A stretch of DNA of 64,000 bases, from the NCBI RefSeq assembly GCF_026627445.1, contig NZ_JAPNLJ010000004.1:1-64000 (forward strand), given 5' to 3'. Position 1 is the first letter of the stretch. Each line of letters starts with the position of its first letter. The notes beneath the pieces are model-generated. The model was given only the letters and a program-made list of their open reading frames with translations, searched no databases and was not told the DNA's origin. A program made the position numbers and the translations under genes. This stretch comes from Streptomyces sp. H27-H1. GTDB taxonomy: Bacteria > Actinomycetota > Actinomycetes > Streptomycetales > Streptomycetaceae. Of this stretch, positions 46,824 to 55,465 are shown piece by piece.

Positions 46824-47704
46824 TGTCCGGGTATCACTGGGGTTCGCTGGCGGTCCAGGACCGGGTCGGTGTCCGCGAGCACGCCGTGCACGTCGGCCGC
46901 TCCGTCACCCCGCACATCAAGGACGTGGCCGCGGCCTTCCTGGCGCAGCAGCCGCACCTGGTCGTCGGCGCGGCCGACTCCGGCGGCCTGCTCTGGGCCT
47001 CAACGCTGACCGGCGCCCCCGGCTTCGTACGGGCCACCGGGCCGGACCGGATCACGGTCACCGGCGGGATCCCCGACGGCGATCCGCTCGCCGAGGCGCT
47101 GGCCACCGCCGGAACCAGGGTCGGGACCATCTCCCTCGACCCGCGCACCCGGCGCCGGATGCGGCTGGGCGGAACCCTGGAAGTGACCCCCGGCGGGTTC
47201 GCGCTGGCGGCCGAACGGGTCTTCGCGAACTGCCCCAAGTACCTCCAGAAGCGGCAGCCTGTCCAGCTCGCCGCCGAAGGGGCCGGTGTCGTGCGGCGCG
47301 GGGACGCGCTCACCCCCGACCAGGAGCGGGCCGTCCGCGCCGCCGACACCTTCTTCATCGCCACCTCCGCCGGTGCGGACGGGGCGGATGCGAGCCACCG
47401 GGGCGGAATGCCGGGCTTCGTCGAGGTGCTGTCCCCGACCGAACTGGCCTGGCCGGACTACCCGGGCAACGCGATGTTCCTGACGCTGGGGAACCTGCTG
47501 GCGGACTCGCGGGCCGGGCTGCTGTTCCCGGACTGGGAGAGCGGGGCGCTGCTCCAGCTCAGCGGGCGGGCGGAGCCCGAGTTCGGGCCGGGCGGGGAGC
47601 GGCGGGTCCGCTTCCGGGTCGGGTCGGTGGTGGAGAGCGTGCACCCGGGGCGGCTGCTGTGGAGCACCCCGGAGTACTCGCCGGCGAATCCGGCCCTGTC
47701 CTAG
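46823..47704 (+). CDS. Pyridoxamine 5'-phosphate oxidase-family flavin protein
   Basis: 293 residues of the FMN-binding split-barrel type. Motifs VVGAADSGGLLWASTLTG, FATSA-like TFFIATSAGADG and GNAMFLTLGNLLADSRAGLLFPD are typical. The middle VFANCPKYLQKRQ is the conserved element of this larger subfamily. It is translationally coupled to the VOC gene. Together they may handle a reactive or toxic small molecule (inference). Confidence 0.9.
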   Translation: MSGYHWGSLAVQDRVGVREHAVHVGRSVTPHIKDVAAAFLAQQPHLVVGAADSGGLLWASTLTGAPGFVRATGPDRITVTGGIPDGDPLAEALATAGTRVGTISLDPRTRRRMRLGGTLEVTPGGFALAAERVFANCPKYLQKRQPVQLAAEGAGVVRRGDALTPDQERAVRAADTFFIATSAGADGADASHRGGMPGFVEVLSPTELAWPDYPGNAMFLTLGNLLADSRAGLLFPDWESGALLQLSGRAEPEFGPGGERRVRFRVGSVVESVHPGRLLWSTPEYSPANPALS

Positions 47705-47742
47705 ACGACCCGGCCGCTTCGCCTGCCCTCGTGGTTGCGCCC

Positions 47743-48702
47743 TCACCTGGGCAGGACGACGAGGTAGGCGGCGGGCTCGCGGTCGTCGGACGCCGTCAGG
47801 GCGGTCCGTACGACCGCCGCCTGCTGCTCGGGCCAGTCGCGGAGCTTGCGCGGGGTGATGTGCAGGACGGTCACCCCGCAGCGTTCCAGGGCCTCCCGCT
47901 TGCGTACGGACTCCGACCACTGCTCGTCCTCGCCCTGGCGCGGGGCCCGGGTGTCGATCTCGATGGCGACCGCCTGCTCCGGCCAGTAGGCGTCGACCCC
48001 GCCCAGGTGCGGGCCGCCGGGCAGTCGCAGGTCGACGTTCCAGACGGGCTCGGGGAGCTCGAAGCCCCGTACGAGCTGGTAGAGCCGGTCCTCGGCGATG
48101 GCCCGGCCCTCGGCGAGCAGCGATTCGACGGCGTCCACAACGTGCGGGCGGTTCAGCAGCCGGGCCACGGTCAGCTCCCGCACCACGGCGGCCGGTTCGC
48201 AGTGCCCGCCGCGGACGGCCTCGCTGAGCAGGCGGCGGACCGTGCCGGCGTCGGAGAGGTGGGCGACGGCGTCGGCGACGGCGCGGGCCACGGGCGCGAC
48301 GGGCAGCCCGGTGACCTCCATCGGCCGGGGCGGGGTCTGCGCCCGGACGACGCGGACCTGCCCGGCGGAGCGCAGCCGGCGGGTGCTCGGGACGAGGACG
48401 TCGATGTGGGGGAGGCCGAGCAGGGCGGGGGCGGAGGAGAACCGGTACAGCGCGAGGGCCGCCAGCCCGGTGATCATGACCTCGCCGCCGTGCCGCCCCG
48501 CGTAGAGGAGCGCCGCGTGCAGCCGCTCCTCGCTGGTCGCGGTCCCCGGGTGGAGCAGGAACACCCCGGGCAGGATCTGCTGCCAGGACCGCTCGGCGGC
48601 GTCGGAGGCGGTGACCCCGTGCTCGCGGAGCTGGGCCAGGGACAACACCCGGGGGCGGTTGTCGCTGAGGTGGGCGAGGGGGAGGGGTGCGTTGTGGTTC
48701 AT
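47743..48702 (-). CDS. AbiEi-like N-terminus with DUF559/Vsr-like C-terminus
   Basis: 319 residues. The first 80 (VLSLAQLREHGVTASDAAERSWQQILPGVFLLHPG, seen as helix-turn-helix plus wing) resemble AbiEi antitoxin winged helices. The C-terminal 100 contain GGVDAYWPEQAVAIEIDT, then KREALERCGVTVLHITPRKL, the D...E-x-D...K spacing of PD-(D/E)XK-type folds. There is no AbiEii toxin gene beside it, so a true toxin-antitoxin role is doubtful. Lone genes of this kind are widespread in actinobacteria. Confidence 0.8.
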   Translation of the reverse strand: MNHNAPLPLAHLSDNRPRVLSLAQLREHGVTASDAAERSWQQILPGVFLLHPGTATSEERLHAALLYAGRHGGEVMITGLAALALYRFSSAPALLGLPHIDVLVPSTRRLRSAGQVRVVRAQTPPRPMEVTGLPVAPVARAVADAVAHLSDAGTVRRLLSEAVRGGHCEPAAVVRELTVARLLNRPHVVDAVESLLAEGRAIAEDRLYQLVRGFELPEPVWNVDLRLPGGPHLGGVDAYWPEQAVAIEIDTRAPRQGEDEQWSESVRKREALERCGVTVLHITPRKLRDWPEQQAAVVRTALTASDDREPAAYLVVLPR

Positions 48703-48894
48703 GACTCTGAGGTTCCCTCAGGCCATGGCCTCGCTAACCCCTGTTACACATTCGTCGGCAAATCGGGACAAGCCAGGGCTAAAGTACGGGCGTTCGATAG
48801 CCGATGGAGTGCGCCGGTACGGCCCGTTCCCCGGGGCTCGCGCCCCAGGCCGCGCGCCCCGAACGCCCGTCCGGCGTCCGAGGACCCCGCAGGG

Positions 48895-51450
48895 TCAGCC
48901 CGCCGCCACGTCGCAGCCCTGCGCGCGCAGCGCGCGGGCCAGGTCGTCGCGGGACTCCAGCACCAGGCGGCGCAGCGCCGGCGGGGCCGGCTCGTGCGCC
49001 GCCAGCCACGCGTCGGTGGCGTCCACCGTCGCCTGGGAGCTCTGCAGCGAGGGGTACAGGCCCCTCACCACGTCCATGCCGATCTGGATCGACCGCTCGG
49101 CCCAGATCCGCTCGATCACGGCGAAGTAGCGCTCCGTGTACGGCGCGAGCAGGGACCGCTGCGAGGACTGCTGCATTCCCGCGATCGTCGCCTCGACCAG
49201 CGCGTTCGACAGTGTGTCCGACTCCACCACCGCGGCCCACGCCTGGTCCTTGACCGCCGCCGACGGCCGCGCCGCCAGGCACCGCACCTGGTGCCGCTTG
49301 CCCGACGCCGTGTCGTCCCGCGTCAGTTCGGCCGCCAGGACCTCTTCGCCGATCGCCCCGTGCGCGGCCAGCGGCAGCAGGAAGTCCCAGCGCAGCTCCT
49401 GGTCCACCTCCAGCCCGTCGATCCGCGCCGATCCCGCAAGCAGCCCGAGCAGCAGCTGGAAGTCGCCCTCGGTCGTCGAGCTCGCCGCGAAGAAGCGGGC
49501 CCACGTCAGCTGGTGCTCCGACCCCGGCTCCGCGAACCGCAGTTCCTGCAGCGCGCACGCCGCCAGCACCTTGCCGCCCTGCTCCCGCCAGGCGGGCGCC
49601 GCGTAGTTGGTGACGGCGGTCAGCGACTGCGCGTGCAGCATCTGGAGCACGCCGACGTCCGTCTCCCGGCCCGCGTGGGCCAGTACCAGCGAGACGAAGT
49701 CCCGTGCCGGCATCAGCGCGTCACGCGTCAGGTTCCACAGCGCCGACCAGCACAGCGCGCGGGCCAGCGGATCCGCCACGGAGCCCAGGTGCGAGCGCAG
49801 CGTGGCCAGCGACACCTCGTCGAAGCGGATCTTGCAGTAGGTGAGGTCGTCGTCGTTGACGAGCACCAGGGCGGGCTTCTCCTGCCCGGCCAGTTCGCCG
49901 ATGACCGTCCGGGCCCCCGCGACGTCCGCCTCGGCCCGCGCGTAGCGGACCAGCGCCCCGTCCGGGTCCAGCCGGTACAGGCCCACCGCGACCCGGTGCG
50001 GGCGGAGTTCGTCGCCGTCCTGGACCACCGCCAGTTCGGTCACCCGGCCGCCCGCGTCGCAGGTCACCACCGGGGTCAACGCGTTCACGCCGGCCGTCTG
50101 CAGCCAGGCCCGCGACCATTCGGCCATGTCGCGTCCGGAGACCTCCGCGAGCACCGACAGCAGATCGTCCAGGGTGGTGTTCCCGTAGGCGTTCGCCTTG
50201 AAGTAGCGCCGCGCGCCCTCCAGGAAGGCGTCCCGCCCCACGTACGCCACGAGCTGCTTGAGCACCGCGGCGCCCTTGGCGTAGGTGATGCCGTCGAAGT
50301 TCAGCTTCGCGTCCTCCAGGTCACGGATGTCGGCCGTGACGGGGTGCGTGGACGGCAGCTGGTCGGCCCGGTAGGCCCACGCCTTGCGGCTGTTGGCGAA
50401 GGTGACCCACGCCTGGTCGAAGCGGGTGGCCTCGACCAGCGCGAAGGAGCCCATGAAGTCCGCGAAGGACTCCTTCAGCCACAGGTCGTCCCACCACTTC
50501 ATGGTGACCAGGTCGCCGAACCACATGTGGGCCATCTCGTGCAGGATCGTGTTCGCACGCCGCTCGTACGAGGCCTGCGTGACCTTCCCGCGGAAGATGT
50601 ACTCCTCCCGGAAGGTCACCATCCCCGGGTTCTCCATGGCGCCCAGGTTGTACTCCGGCACGAAGGCCTGGTCGTACTTCCCGAAGGGGTAGGGGTAGTC
50701 GAAGATCTCGTGGAAGAGGTCGAAGCCCTGCTTCGTGACGAGGAACACCTCGTCGGCGTCGAAGTGCTTCGCCAGCCCCTTGCGGCAGATCGCACCGAGC
50801 GGGATCGTCAGCTCCCCGCGCGTGTAGGAGTCCGTGACGTAGTGGTACGGCCCCGCCACCACACAGGTGATGTACGTGGAGATCGGCGCGGTCTCGGCGA
50901 AGCGCCGGGTCTGCCCCTCGCGGGACTCCTCGGCGCCGTTGCTCCAGACCTGCCAGCCCTCGGGCGCCGTCACCTCGAAGCGGTACGGGGCCTTGAGGTC
51001 GGGCTGCTCGAAGTTCGCGTACACCCGCCGGGCGTCGGCCGGCTCGTACTGGGTGTAGAGGTAGACCTCGCCGTCCTCCGGGTCCACGAAGCGGTGCATG
51101 CCCTCGCCGGTCCGGCTGTACGCGCAGTTGGCGTCCACCACGAGCACGTTCTCGGCGGCCAGCGCGTCCAGGGCGATTCGCGAGCCGTCGAAGACGTCGG
51201 CCGGGTCCAGCTCGCGCCCGTTGAGGGTCACGCCGTTCAGCGAGGGCGCGATGAGGTCCGCGAAGCTCGCGGCTCCCGGAGCGGCGGCGCGGAACCGGAC
51301 GGTGGTCACCGAGCGGAACGTCCTGGGGCCGTCGGCCGGTTCGGCCTCGTCCACCGCGGACCTCAAGTCGAGGACCACCTCGTACCCGTCGACGGACAGC
51401 AGCTCGGCCCGCTCGCGGGCCTCGTCACGGGACAGATTCTCTCCGGGCAC
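48895..51450 (-). CDS. pepN: Aminopeptidase N (copy 2)
   Basis: 851 residues, M1 family. It carries GAMEN in YNLGAMENPGMVTF, HEMAHMWFGDLV with the zinc ligands near residue 300 and the third ligand in LKESFADF (Lys in place of the Asn of copy 1). GTG 51450 follows GAAGGAG and gives VPGENLSRDEARERAELL, aligned with the start of copy 1. Its neighbour, the Rv2466c-like gene, matches the Mycobacterium order, so this is probably the orthologue of Rv2467. Confidence 0.94.
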   Translation of the reverse strand: MPGENLSRDEARERAELLSVDGYEVVLDLRSAVDEAEPADGPRTFRSVTTVRFRAAAPGAASFADLIAPSLNGVTLNGRELDPADVFDGSRIALDALAAENVLVVDANCAYSRTGEGMHRFVDPEDGEVYLYTQYEPADARRVYANFEQPDLKAPYRFEVTAPEGWQVWSNGAEESREGQTRRFAETAPISTYITCVVAGPYHYVTDSYTRGELTIPLGAICRKGLAKHFDADEVFLVTKQGFDLFHEIFDYPYPFGKYDQAFVPEYNLGAMENPGMVTFREEYIFRGKVTQASYERRANTILHEMAHMWFGDLVTMKWWDDLWLKESFADFMGSFALVEATRFDQAWVTFANSRKAWAYRADQLPSTHPVTADIRDLEDAKLNFDGITYAKGAAVLKQLVAYVGRDAFLEGARRYFKANAYGNTTLDDLLSVLAEVSGRDMAEWSRAWLQTAGVNALTPVVTCDAGGRVTELAVVQDGDELRPHRVAVGLYRLDPDGALVRYARAEADVAGARTVIGELAGQEKPALVLVNDDDLTYCKIRFDEVSLATLRSHLGSVADPLARALCWSALWNLTRDALMPARDFVSLVLAHAGRETDVGVLQMLHAQSLTAVTNYAAPAWREQGGKVLAACALQELRFAEPGSEHQLTWARFFAASSTTEGDFQLLLGLLAGSARIDGLEVDQELRWDFLLPLAAHGAIGEEVLAAELTRDDTASGKRHQVRCLAARPSAAVKDQAWAAVVESDTLSNALVEATIAGMQQSSQRSLLAPYTERYFAVIERIWAERSIQIGMDVVRGLYPSLQSSQATVDATDAWLAAHEPAPPALRRLVLESRDDLARALRAQGCDVAAG

Positions 51451-51560
51451 GTGCACTCCTTCGTGCGTGATCGCGATACCTGACAGAATCTTCCCACGGG
51501 GGAATGAGTGTGCGGTCGGAGCCGTTGGGCAGGGAGGAACGTTCCGATATGAGGAGAGAC

Positions 51561-52208
51561 ATGGCTGACAGCCAGGCGCGCGAGAAGACCCCTGTCGACT
51601 TCTGGTTCGACCCCCTGTGCCCGTGGGCCTGGATGACGTCCCGCTGGATGCAGGAGGTCGAGCAGGTCCGTGACGTAGAGGTCCGCTGGCACGTGATGAG
51701 CCTCGCGATCCTGAACGAGAACAAGCTCGACGAACTGCCCGAGGTCTACCGCGACCTGCTCGGCCCCAAGGGCTGGGCCCCCGTTCGTGTGGTCGTCGCC
51801 GCCCAGCAGAAGTTCGGCGACGAGGTCACCGGCAAGCTCTACACCGCGCTCGGCACCCGCTTCCACAACGAGGGCCAGGGCCCGACCCGCGAGGCCATCG
51901 CCGCGGCCCTGGACGAGGTGGGCCTGCCCGCCGAGCTGATCCACTACGCCGACTCGAACGAGTACGACGAGGTCCTGCGCGACTCCCACAACGACGGCAT
52001 CAACCGGGTCGGCCAGGAGGTCGGCACGCCGGTCATCTCGGTGCCCGGCGCCGACGGCGACGAGGTCGCGTTCTTCGGTCCGGTCGTCACCCCCGCCCCG
52101 CGCGGCGAGGCCGCGGCCCGCCTCTGGGACGGCACCCTGCTGGTCGCCTCGACGCCCGGCTTCTACGAGATCAAGCGCACCCGTACCCAGGGCCCGATCT
52201 TCAACTAG
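51561..52208 (+). CDS. DsbA-family oxidoreductase, mycothiol-dependent nitroreductase (Rv2466c) type
   Basis: 215 residues, thioredoxin fold with helical insert. The active site reads FDPLCPWAW: C20 is the nucleophile but the partner position is A23 where M. tuberculosis Rv2466c has Cys. HVMSLAILNENK, VGTPVISVPG (cis-Pro loop) and FFGPVVTPAPRGE are typical. With one Cys it would need mycothiol for turnover. ATG 51561 has GAGGAGAG upstream. It is divergent from pepN copy 2. Confidence 0.9.
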   Translation: MADSQAREKTPVDFWFDPLCPWAWMTSRWMQEVEQVRDVEVRWHVMSLAILNENKLDELPEVYRDLLGPKGWAPVRVVVAAQQKFGDEVTGKLYTALGTRFHNEGQGPTREAIAAALDEVGLPAELIHYADSNEYDEVLRDSHNDGINRVGQEVGTPVISVPGADGDEVAFFGPVVTPAPRGEAAARLWDGTLLVASTPGFYEIKRTRTQGPIFN

Positions 52209-52284
52209 TCGGGAGGTCCCCCAGGGGGCCCAGGAGGGCCGCTCCCGAGAGGCGGGCGTCGCTTTCCTCCCTTAACGTCCCCCT

Positions 52285-53001
52285 ATGGTGACCAGCTCGA
52301 CGCATGAGGGTACGCGCGGGGAACCCCTCGGCCGCAGCGGCGGCCGGGCGGAGCCCGCGATACCGAACGGCAACGCCGCACACGCCAGCCTGCCCGCACG
52401 CCCCCGAGACCGGGTGCTGCGGGCAGTTTGCGTTGCGGTGCCCCCGCTGTGGACGGCCCTCGGGGTCCGCCACGCCGCCGGCACCCTGCGCCACTACCTC
52501 CGGGGCACGGGCCGCCCGTACCGGGTCGACGCGCGGGCCCTGCTCGCCGTGCCCGCCGTGCGCCAGGAGGTGGACCGGCGCCTGGCCGAGTGGCGGGAGG
52601 CCGCGCGGGCGCTCGGCGAGCCCGGCGCGTACGCGGCGGACAGCGGCTGGCGCGGGGTGCTGATCACCCGGCGGGGCAGTGCGGACTGGTGGCTGGCGCT
52701 GCGCGGGGCCCAGTACCGGATCAGCGGCACGGTACGGGTCCACGAGGGCGGGTCCGTGGTGAGCGACTACCGCTTCCAGGTGCACAAGAGCTGGAACTTC
52801 GACCGCGGGGAGTCGGAGTTCGCCATCCCCTTCACCCCGTTCGCGCGGCTCCACGAGACGGGTCTGGCCCGGGAGTTCACGGTGGTCGGCGAGGTGGACG
52901 GACTCGTCGACGGGGCGGACGGCGGGGGACGCACAGAAGACCCCCGCGAGTCATGTCCTCGTGAGGGCCTTCTGGTGGACACGCCCGCACGCGAAGGTTG
53001 A
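52285..53001 (+). CDS. Hypothetical protein
   Basis: 238 residues; no family recognised. A basic, Gly/Arg-rich first 45 residues, one short hydrophobic stretch (VCVAVPPLWTALGV), then a soluble part with GWRGVLITRRGSADWWLAL and VVSDYRFQVHKSWNFDRGESEFAIPF, beta-rich in look. The ATG lacks a ribosome site, so it may be leaderless or start at GTG 52288. The last 35 codons contain a long imperfect hairpin, which may mean the true function of that stretch is termination before convergent sodF. Confidence 0.65.
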   Translation: MVTSSTHEGTRGEPLGRSGGRAEPAIPNGNAAHASLPARPRDRVLRAVCVAVPPLWTALGVRHAAGTLRHYLRGTGRPYRVDARALLAVPAVRQEVDRRLAEWREAARALGEPGAYAADSGWRGVLITRRGSADWWLALRGAQYRISGTVRVHEGGSVVSDYRFQVHKSWNFDRGESEFAIPFTPFARLHETGLAREFTVVGEVDGLVDGADGGGRTEDPRESCPREGLLVDTPAREG

Positions 53002-53040
53002 GAAGACGATCACGAGGCGGACGGGCTTTCGGGGGTGCGA

Positions 53041-53697
53041 TCAGCCCTTGACGGGGATCAGCAGCGGGGTGTTCGCCCTGGCGTCGGCGTAGCGCTCGGC
53101 CACGTCCTGCCAGTTGACGACGTTCCACATCGCCTCGATGAAGTCCACCTTCTGGTTCTTGTACTGCAGGTAGAAGGCGTGCTCCCAGGCGTCGAAGACC
53201 AGGACCGGGGTGCTGGCGATGCCGACGCTGCCCTGGTGGTCGTAGATCTGCTCGACGATCAGGCGACCGCTGACGGGCTCGTACGCGAGTACGCCCCAGC
53301 CGGAGCCCTGCGTCGCGGAGGACGCGAAGGTCAGCTGCTTGCGGAACTTCGCGAAGGAGCCGAAGGACTCGGTGATCGCGTCCGCGAGCTCGCCCAGGCC
53401 GTCGGCCGCGGTGGGCTCGCCGCCACCCTCGTCGGTCTTCGGGTTGGCCATGTTGTGCCAGTAAATGCTGTGCAGGATGTGGCCGGAGAGGTGGAACGCG
53501 AGGTTCTTCTCCAGGCCGTTCAGCGCGCCCCAGTTCTCCTTTTCGCGCGCCTCCTCCAGCTGCTCCAGCGTGTTGTTGGCTCCCGTGACGTAAGCCGCGT
53601 GGTGCTTGTCGTGGTGCAGCTCGATGATCTCCGGGTTGATCACCGGCTCAAGAGCCGCGTAGTCGTAAGGAAGCTCAGGAAGCGTGTAGATGGCCAT
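53041..53697 (-). CDS. sodF: Iron-type superoxide dismutase
   Basis: 218 residues. Metal ligands H28 (ELHHDKHH), H76 (HILHSIYW), D169 and H173 ([10 protein letters not shown]). It is closely like Streptomyces SodF, the Fe-containing enzyme that replaces the nickel SodN when nickel is short. A C-terminal extension ([14 protein letters not shown]) is present. A Nur-like box 42 bp upstream suggests nickel-dependent repression. sodN is not in the window. Confidence 0.93.
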   Translation of the reverse strand: MAIYTLPELPYDYAALEPVINPEIIELHHDKHHAAYVTGANNTLEQLEEAREKENWGALNGLEKNLAFHLSGHILHSIYWHNMANPKTDEGGGEPTAADGLGELADAITESFGSFAKFRKQLTFASSATQGSGWGVLAYEPVSGRLIVEQIYDHQGSVGIASTPVLVFDAWEHAFYLQYKNQKVDFIEAMWNVVNWQDVAERYADARANTPLLIPVKG

Positions 53698-53738
53698 GCG
53701 TGTGATCCGGTCCCCTCAGCGTGCCTGCCAGCTGCTTA

Positions 53739-53755
53739 TTGCAATAGATATGCAA
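53739..53755. promoter_or_regulatory. Nur-like box upstream of sodF
   Basis: TTGCAA-TAGAT-ATGCAA fits the TTGCAA-N5-TTGCAA consensus of the nickel repressor Nur with one mismatch, and lies 42-58 bp before the start codon, where a promoter is expected. Confidence 0.75.
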
Positions 53756-53811
53756 CTGCACGCTAACAGTATCTATTGCTCGCCACGCATGAGGGTTGCC
53801 TGCAAAACGAA

Positions 53812-53843
53812 GGCGCGCCCCATGCCATCGCATGAGGCGCGCC
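53812..53843 (-). terminator. Hairpin after amino-acid permease 1
   Basis: Arms 53812-53825 and 53830-53843 pair over 14 bases with one mismatch, loop CATC, 18 bp past the permease stop. It insulates the sodF promoter from upstream transcription. Confidence 0.7.
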
Positions 53844-53860
53844 CGGGAGTTCCGTCCTGG

Positions 53861-55282
53861 TCAGGCCGCGGTCGCCGCCCGGCGTTGGAGGGCGTAGCCG
53901 GTGACGGACAGCGCCACGGTCAGGCCGCCGGTGAAGATCAGCTGGATCCGAGTGTCGTCACCCATGGCCATCAGCACCAGGATGGCGAGGATGCCCGCCA
54001 GCGCGACCCACGTCAGGTACGGGAAGCCCCACATCTTCACGACCGGCTTCCCGGGGGCCTCGCGTTCGATGCGGCGCCGCAGCATGAACTGCGAGACGGC
54101 GATGAAGCCCCAGACGACGAGGATGACGCCGCCGACCATGTTGAGCAGCCAGGCGAAGAGGGTCTCCGGGTACCAGTACGACAGCAGCACGGTGACGAAG
54201 CCGAAGGCGCAGGAGGCGACGACCGCGCGGCGCGGCACCCGGCCGGTGACCTTGCCCAGGGCCTTGGGGCCCTGGCCACGGGAGACCAGGGAGTAGGCCA
54301 TGCGCGAGGAGCCGTAGATGTTGGCGTTCATCGCCGACAGCAGGGCGATCAGGATGACCACGTTCATGACCTGGCCGGTGTGCGCGATGCCGAGGTGGTT
54401 CAAGGTGGCCGCGTACGGGCCGTCGGCGGTCACGGACGGGTCGTTCCACGGCAGTAGCGTGACGATGACCAGCATGGAGCCGACGTAGACGATGGCGATC
54501 CGCCACATGGTGGTGCGCACGGCCTTGGCGACGCTGCGGACCGGGTTCTCGGATTCGGCCGCCGCGATGGTCACCGTCTCCAGGCCGCCGTACGCGAACA
54601 CGGAGGCGAGCAGCCCCAGCAGCAGCCCGTCCACGCCGTTGGGCAGGAAGCCGCCGTCGTGCAGCAGGTTGGCGGAGCCGGGGGAGTCGGTGCCGGGCAG
54701 CACGCCCAGGACGGCCAGGACGCCCAGGCCCAGGAAGAGCCCGATCGCGCCGATCTTGAGGGCGGCGAACCAGAACTCGAACTCGCCGAAGTTGGAGACG
54801 GCCCCCAGGTTGGACCCGCAGAACATCGCCATGAAGATCAGCACCCACATCCACGACGGGGTGCCCGGCAGCCAGTTCGTCATGATGTGCGCGGCGCCGA
54901 TGGCCTCGACGGCCACGCCCACGCACAGCAGCGTCCAGAACAGCCACCCGGCGGTGAAGCCGGCCCAGGGGCCGATGGCGCGGTCGGCGTGGACCGAGAA
55001 GGAGCCGGAGGAGGGGTTGGCCGCGGACATCTCGCCGAGCATCCGCATGACGAGCATCACGAGCACGCCGGACGCGGCGTACGCGAGGACGATCGAGGGG
55101 CCGGCGGCGGCGATGCCGGCGCCGGAGCCCACGAAGAGTCCCGCGCCGATGACGCCGCCGAGGGCGATCATCGAGAGGTGGCGCTGCTTGAGTCCGTTGC
55201 CGAGGGGCGAGCGGCCGCCGGGTCCGGTGCCGGATCCTGCCGGGTTCTGCTGCTCGGGCGGGGTCAGAGTGCTCTGGCTCAT
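53861..55282 (-). CDS. APC-family amino-acid permease 1
   Basis: 473 residues, twelve spans. The first helix reads HLSMIALGGVIGAGLFVGSGAGIAAAGP, the glycine-rich substrate-binding signature. MLGEMSAANPSSGSFSVHADRAIG and NFGEFEFWFAALKIGAI are conserved in the AAT/GABA permease group. It is H+-coupled amino-acid uptake by family; the substrate is unknown. It is one of three related permeases in 5.5 kb. Confidence 0.92.
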   Translation of the reverse strand: MSQSTLTPPEQQNPAGSGTGPGGRSPLGNGLKQRHLSMIALGGVIGAGLFVGSGAGIAAAGPSIVLAYAASGVLVMLVMRMLGEMSAANPSSGSFSVHADRAIGPWAGFTAGWLFWTLLCVGVAVEAIGAAHIMTNWLPGTPSWMWVLIFMAMFCGSNLGAVSNFGEFEFWFAALKIGAIGLFLGLGVLAVLGVLPGTDSPGSANLLHDGGFLPNGVDGLLLGLLASVFAYGGLETVTIAAAESENPVRSVAKAVRTTMWRIAIVYVGSMLVIVTLLPWNDPSVTADGPYAATLNHLGIAHTGQVMNVVILIALLSAMNANIYGSSRMAYSLVSRGQGPKALGKVTGRVPRRAVVASCAFGFVTVLLSYWYPETLFAWLLNMVGGVILVVWGFIAVSQFMLRRRIEREAPGKPVVKMWGFPYLTWVALAGILAILVLMAMGDDTRIQLIFTGGLTVALSVTGYALQRRAATAA

Positions 55283-55418
55283 GGGGGTGCTGCCTGTCCG
55301 GTGTGCGGGGGACGGGGGAGGTGCTCCAGTCTGCCCACCGTCCGTTTATCGGACATTTACCGTCCAAGATCCGGACACCTGCTTCACCCGGCGTGATCAC
55401 CCACCCGCGCAAACAGGT

Positions 55419-55446
55419 CGGGCCCGGGGCGAAAGCCCCGGGCCCG
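55419..55446 (-). terminator. 12-bp stem with GAAA loop after permease 2
   Basis: Arms 55419-55430 and 55435-55446 (CGGGCCCGGGGC and complement) are exact with a stable GAAA tetraloop, 20 bp beyond the permease 2 stop. Confidence 0.8.
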
Positions 55447-55465
55447 GCCCGTAGTGTCCCGCGCC

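Noticed and set aside
47743..48702. Possible type IV toxin-antitoxin (AbiE) locus
   Set aside because: No AbiEii-type toxin gene on either side; the N-terminal winged helix alone is not enough.
47659..51483. 1274-codon plus-strand frame opposite pepN copy 2
   Set aside because: Antisense shadow of a well-supported gene with catalytic motifs.
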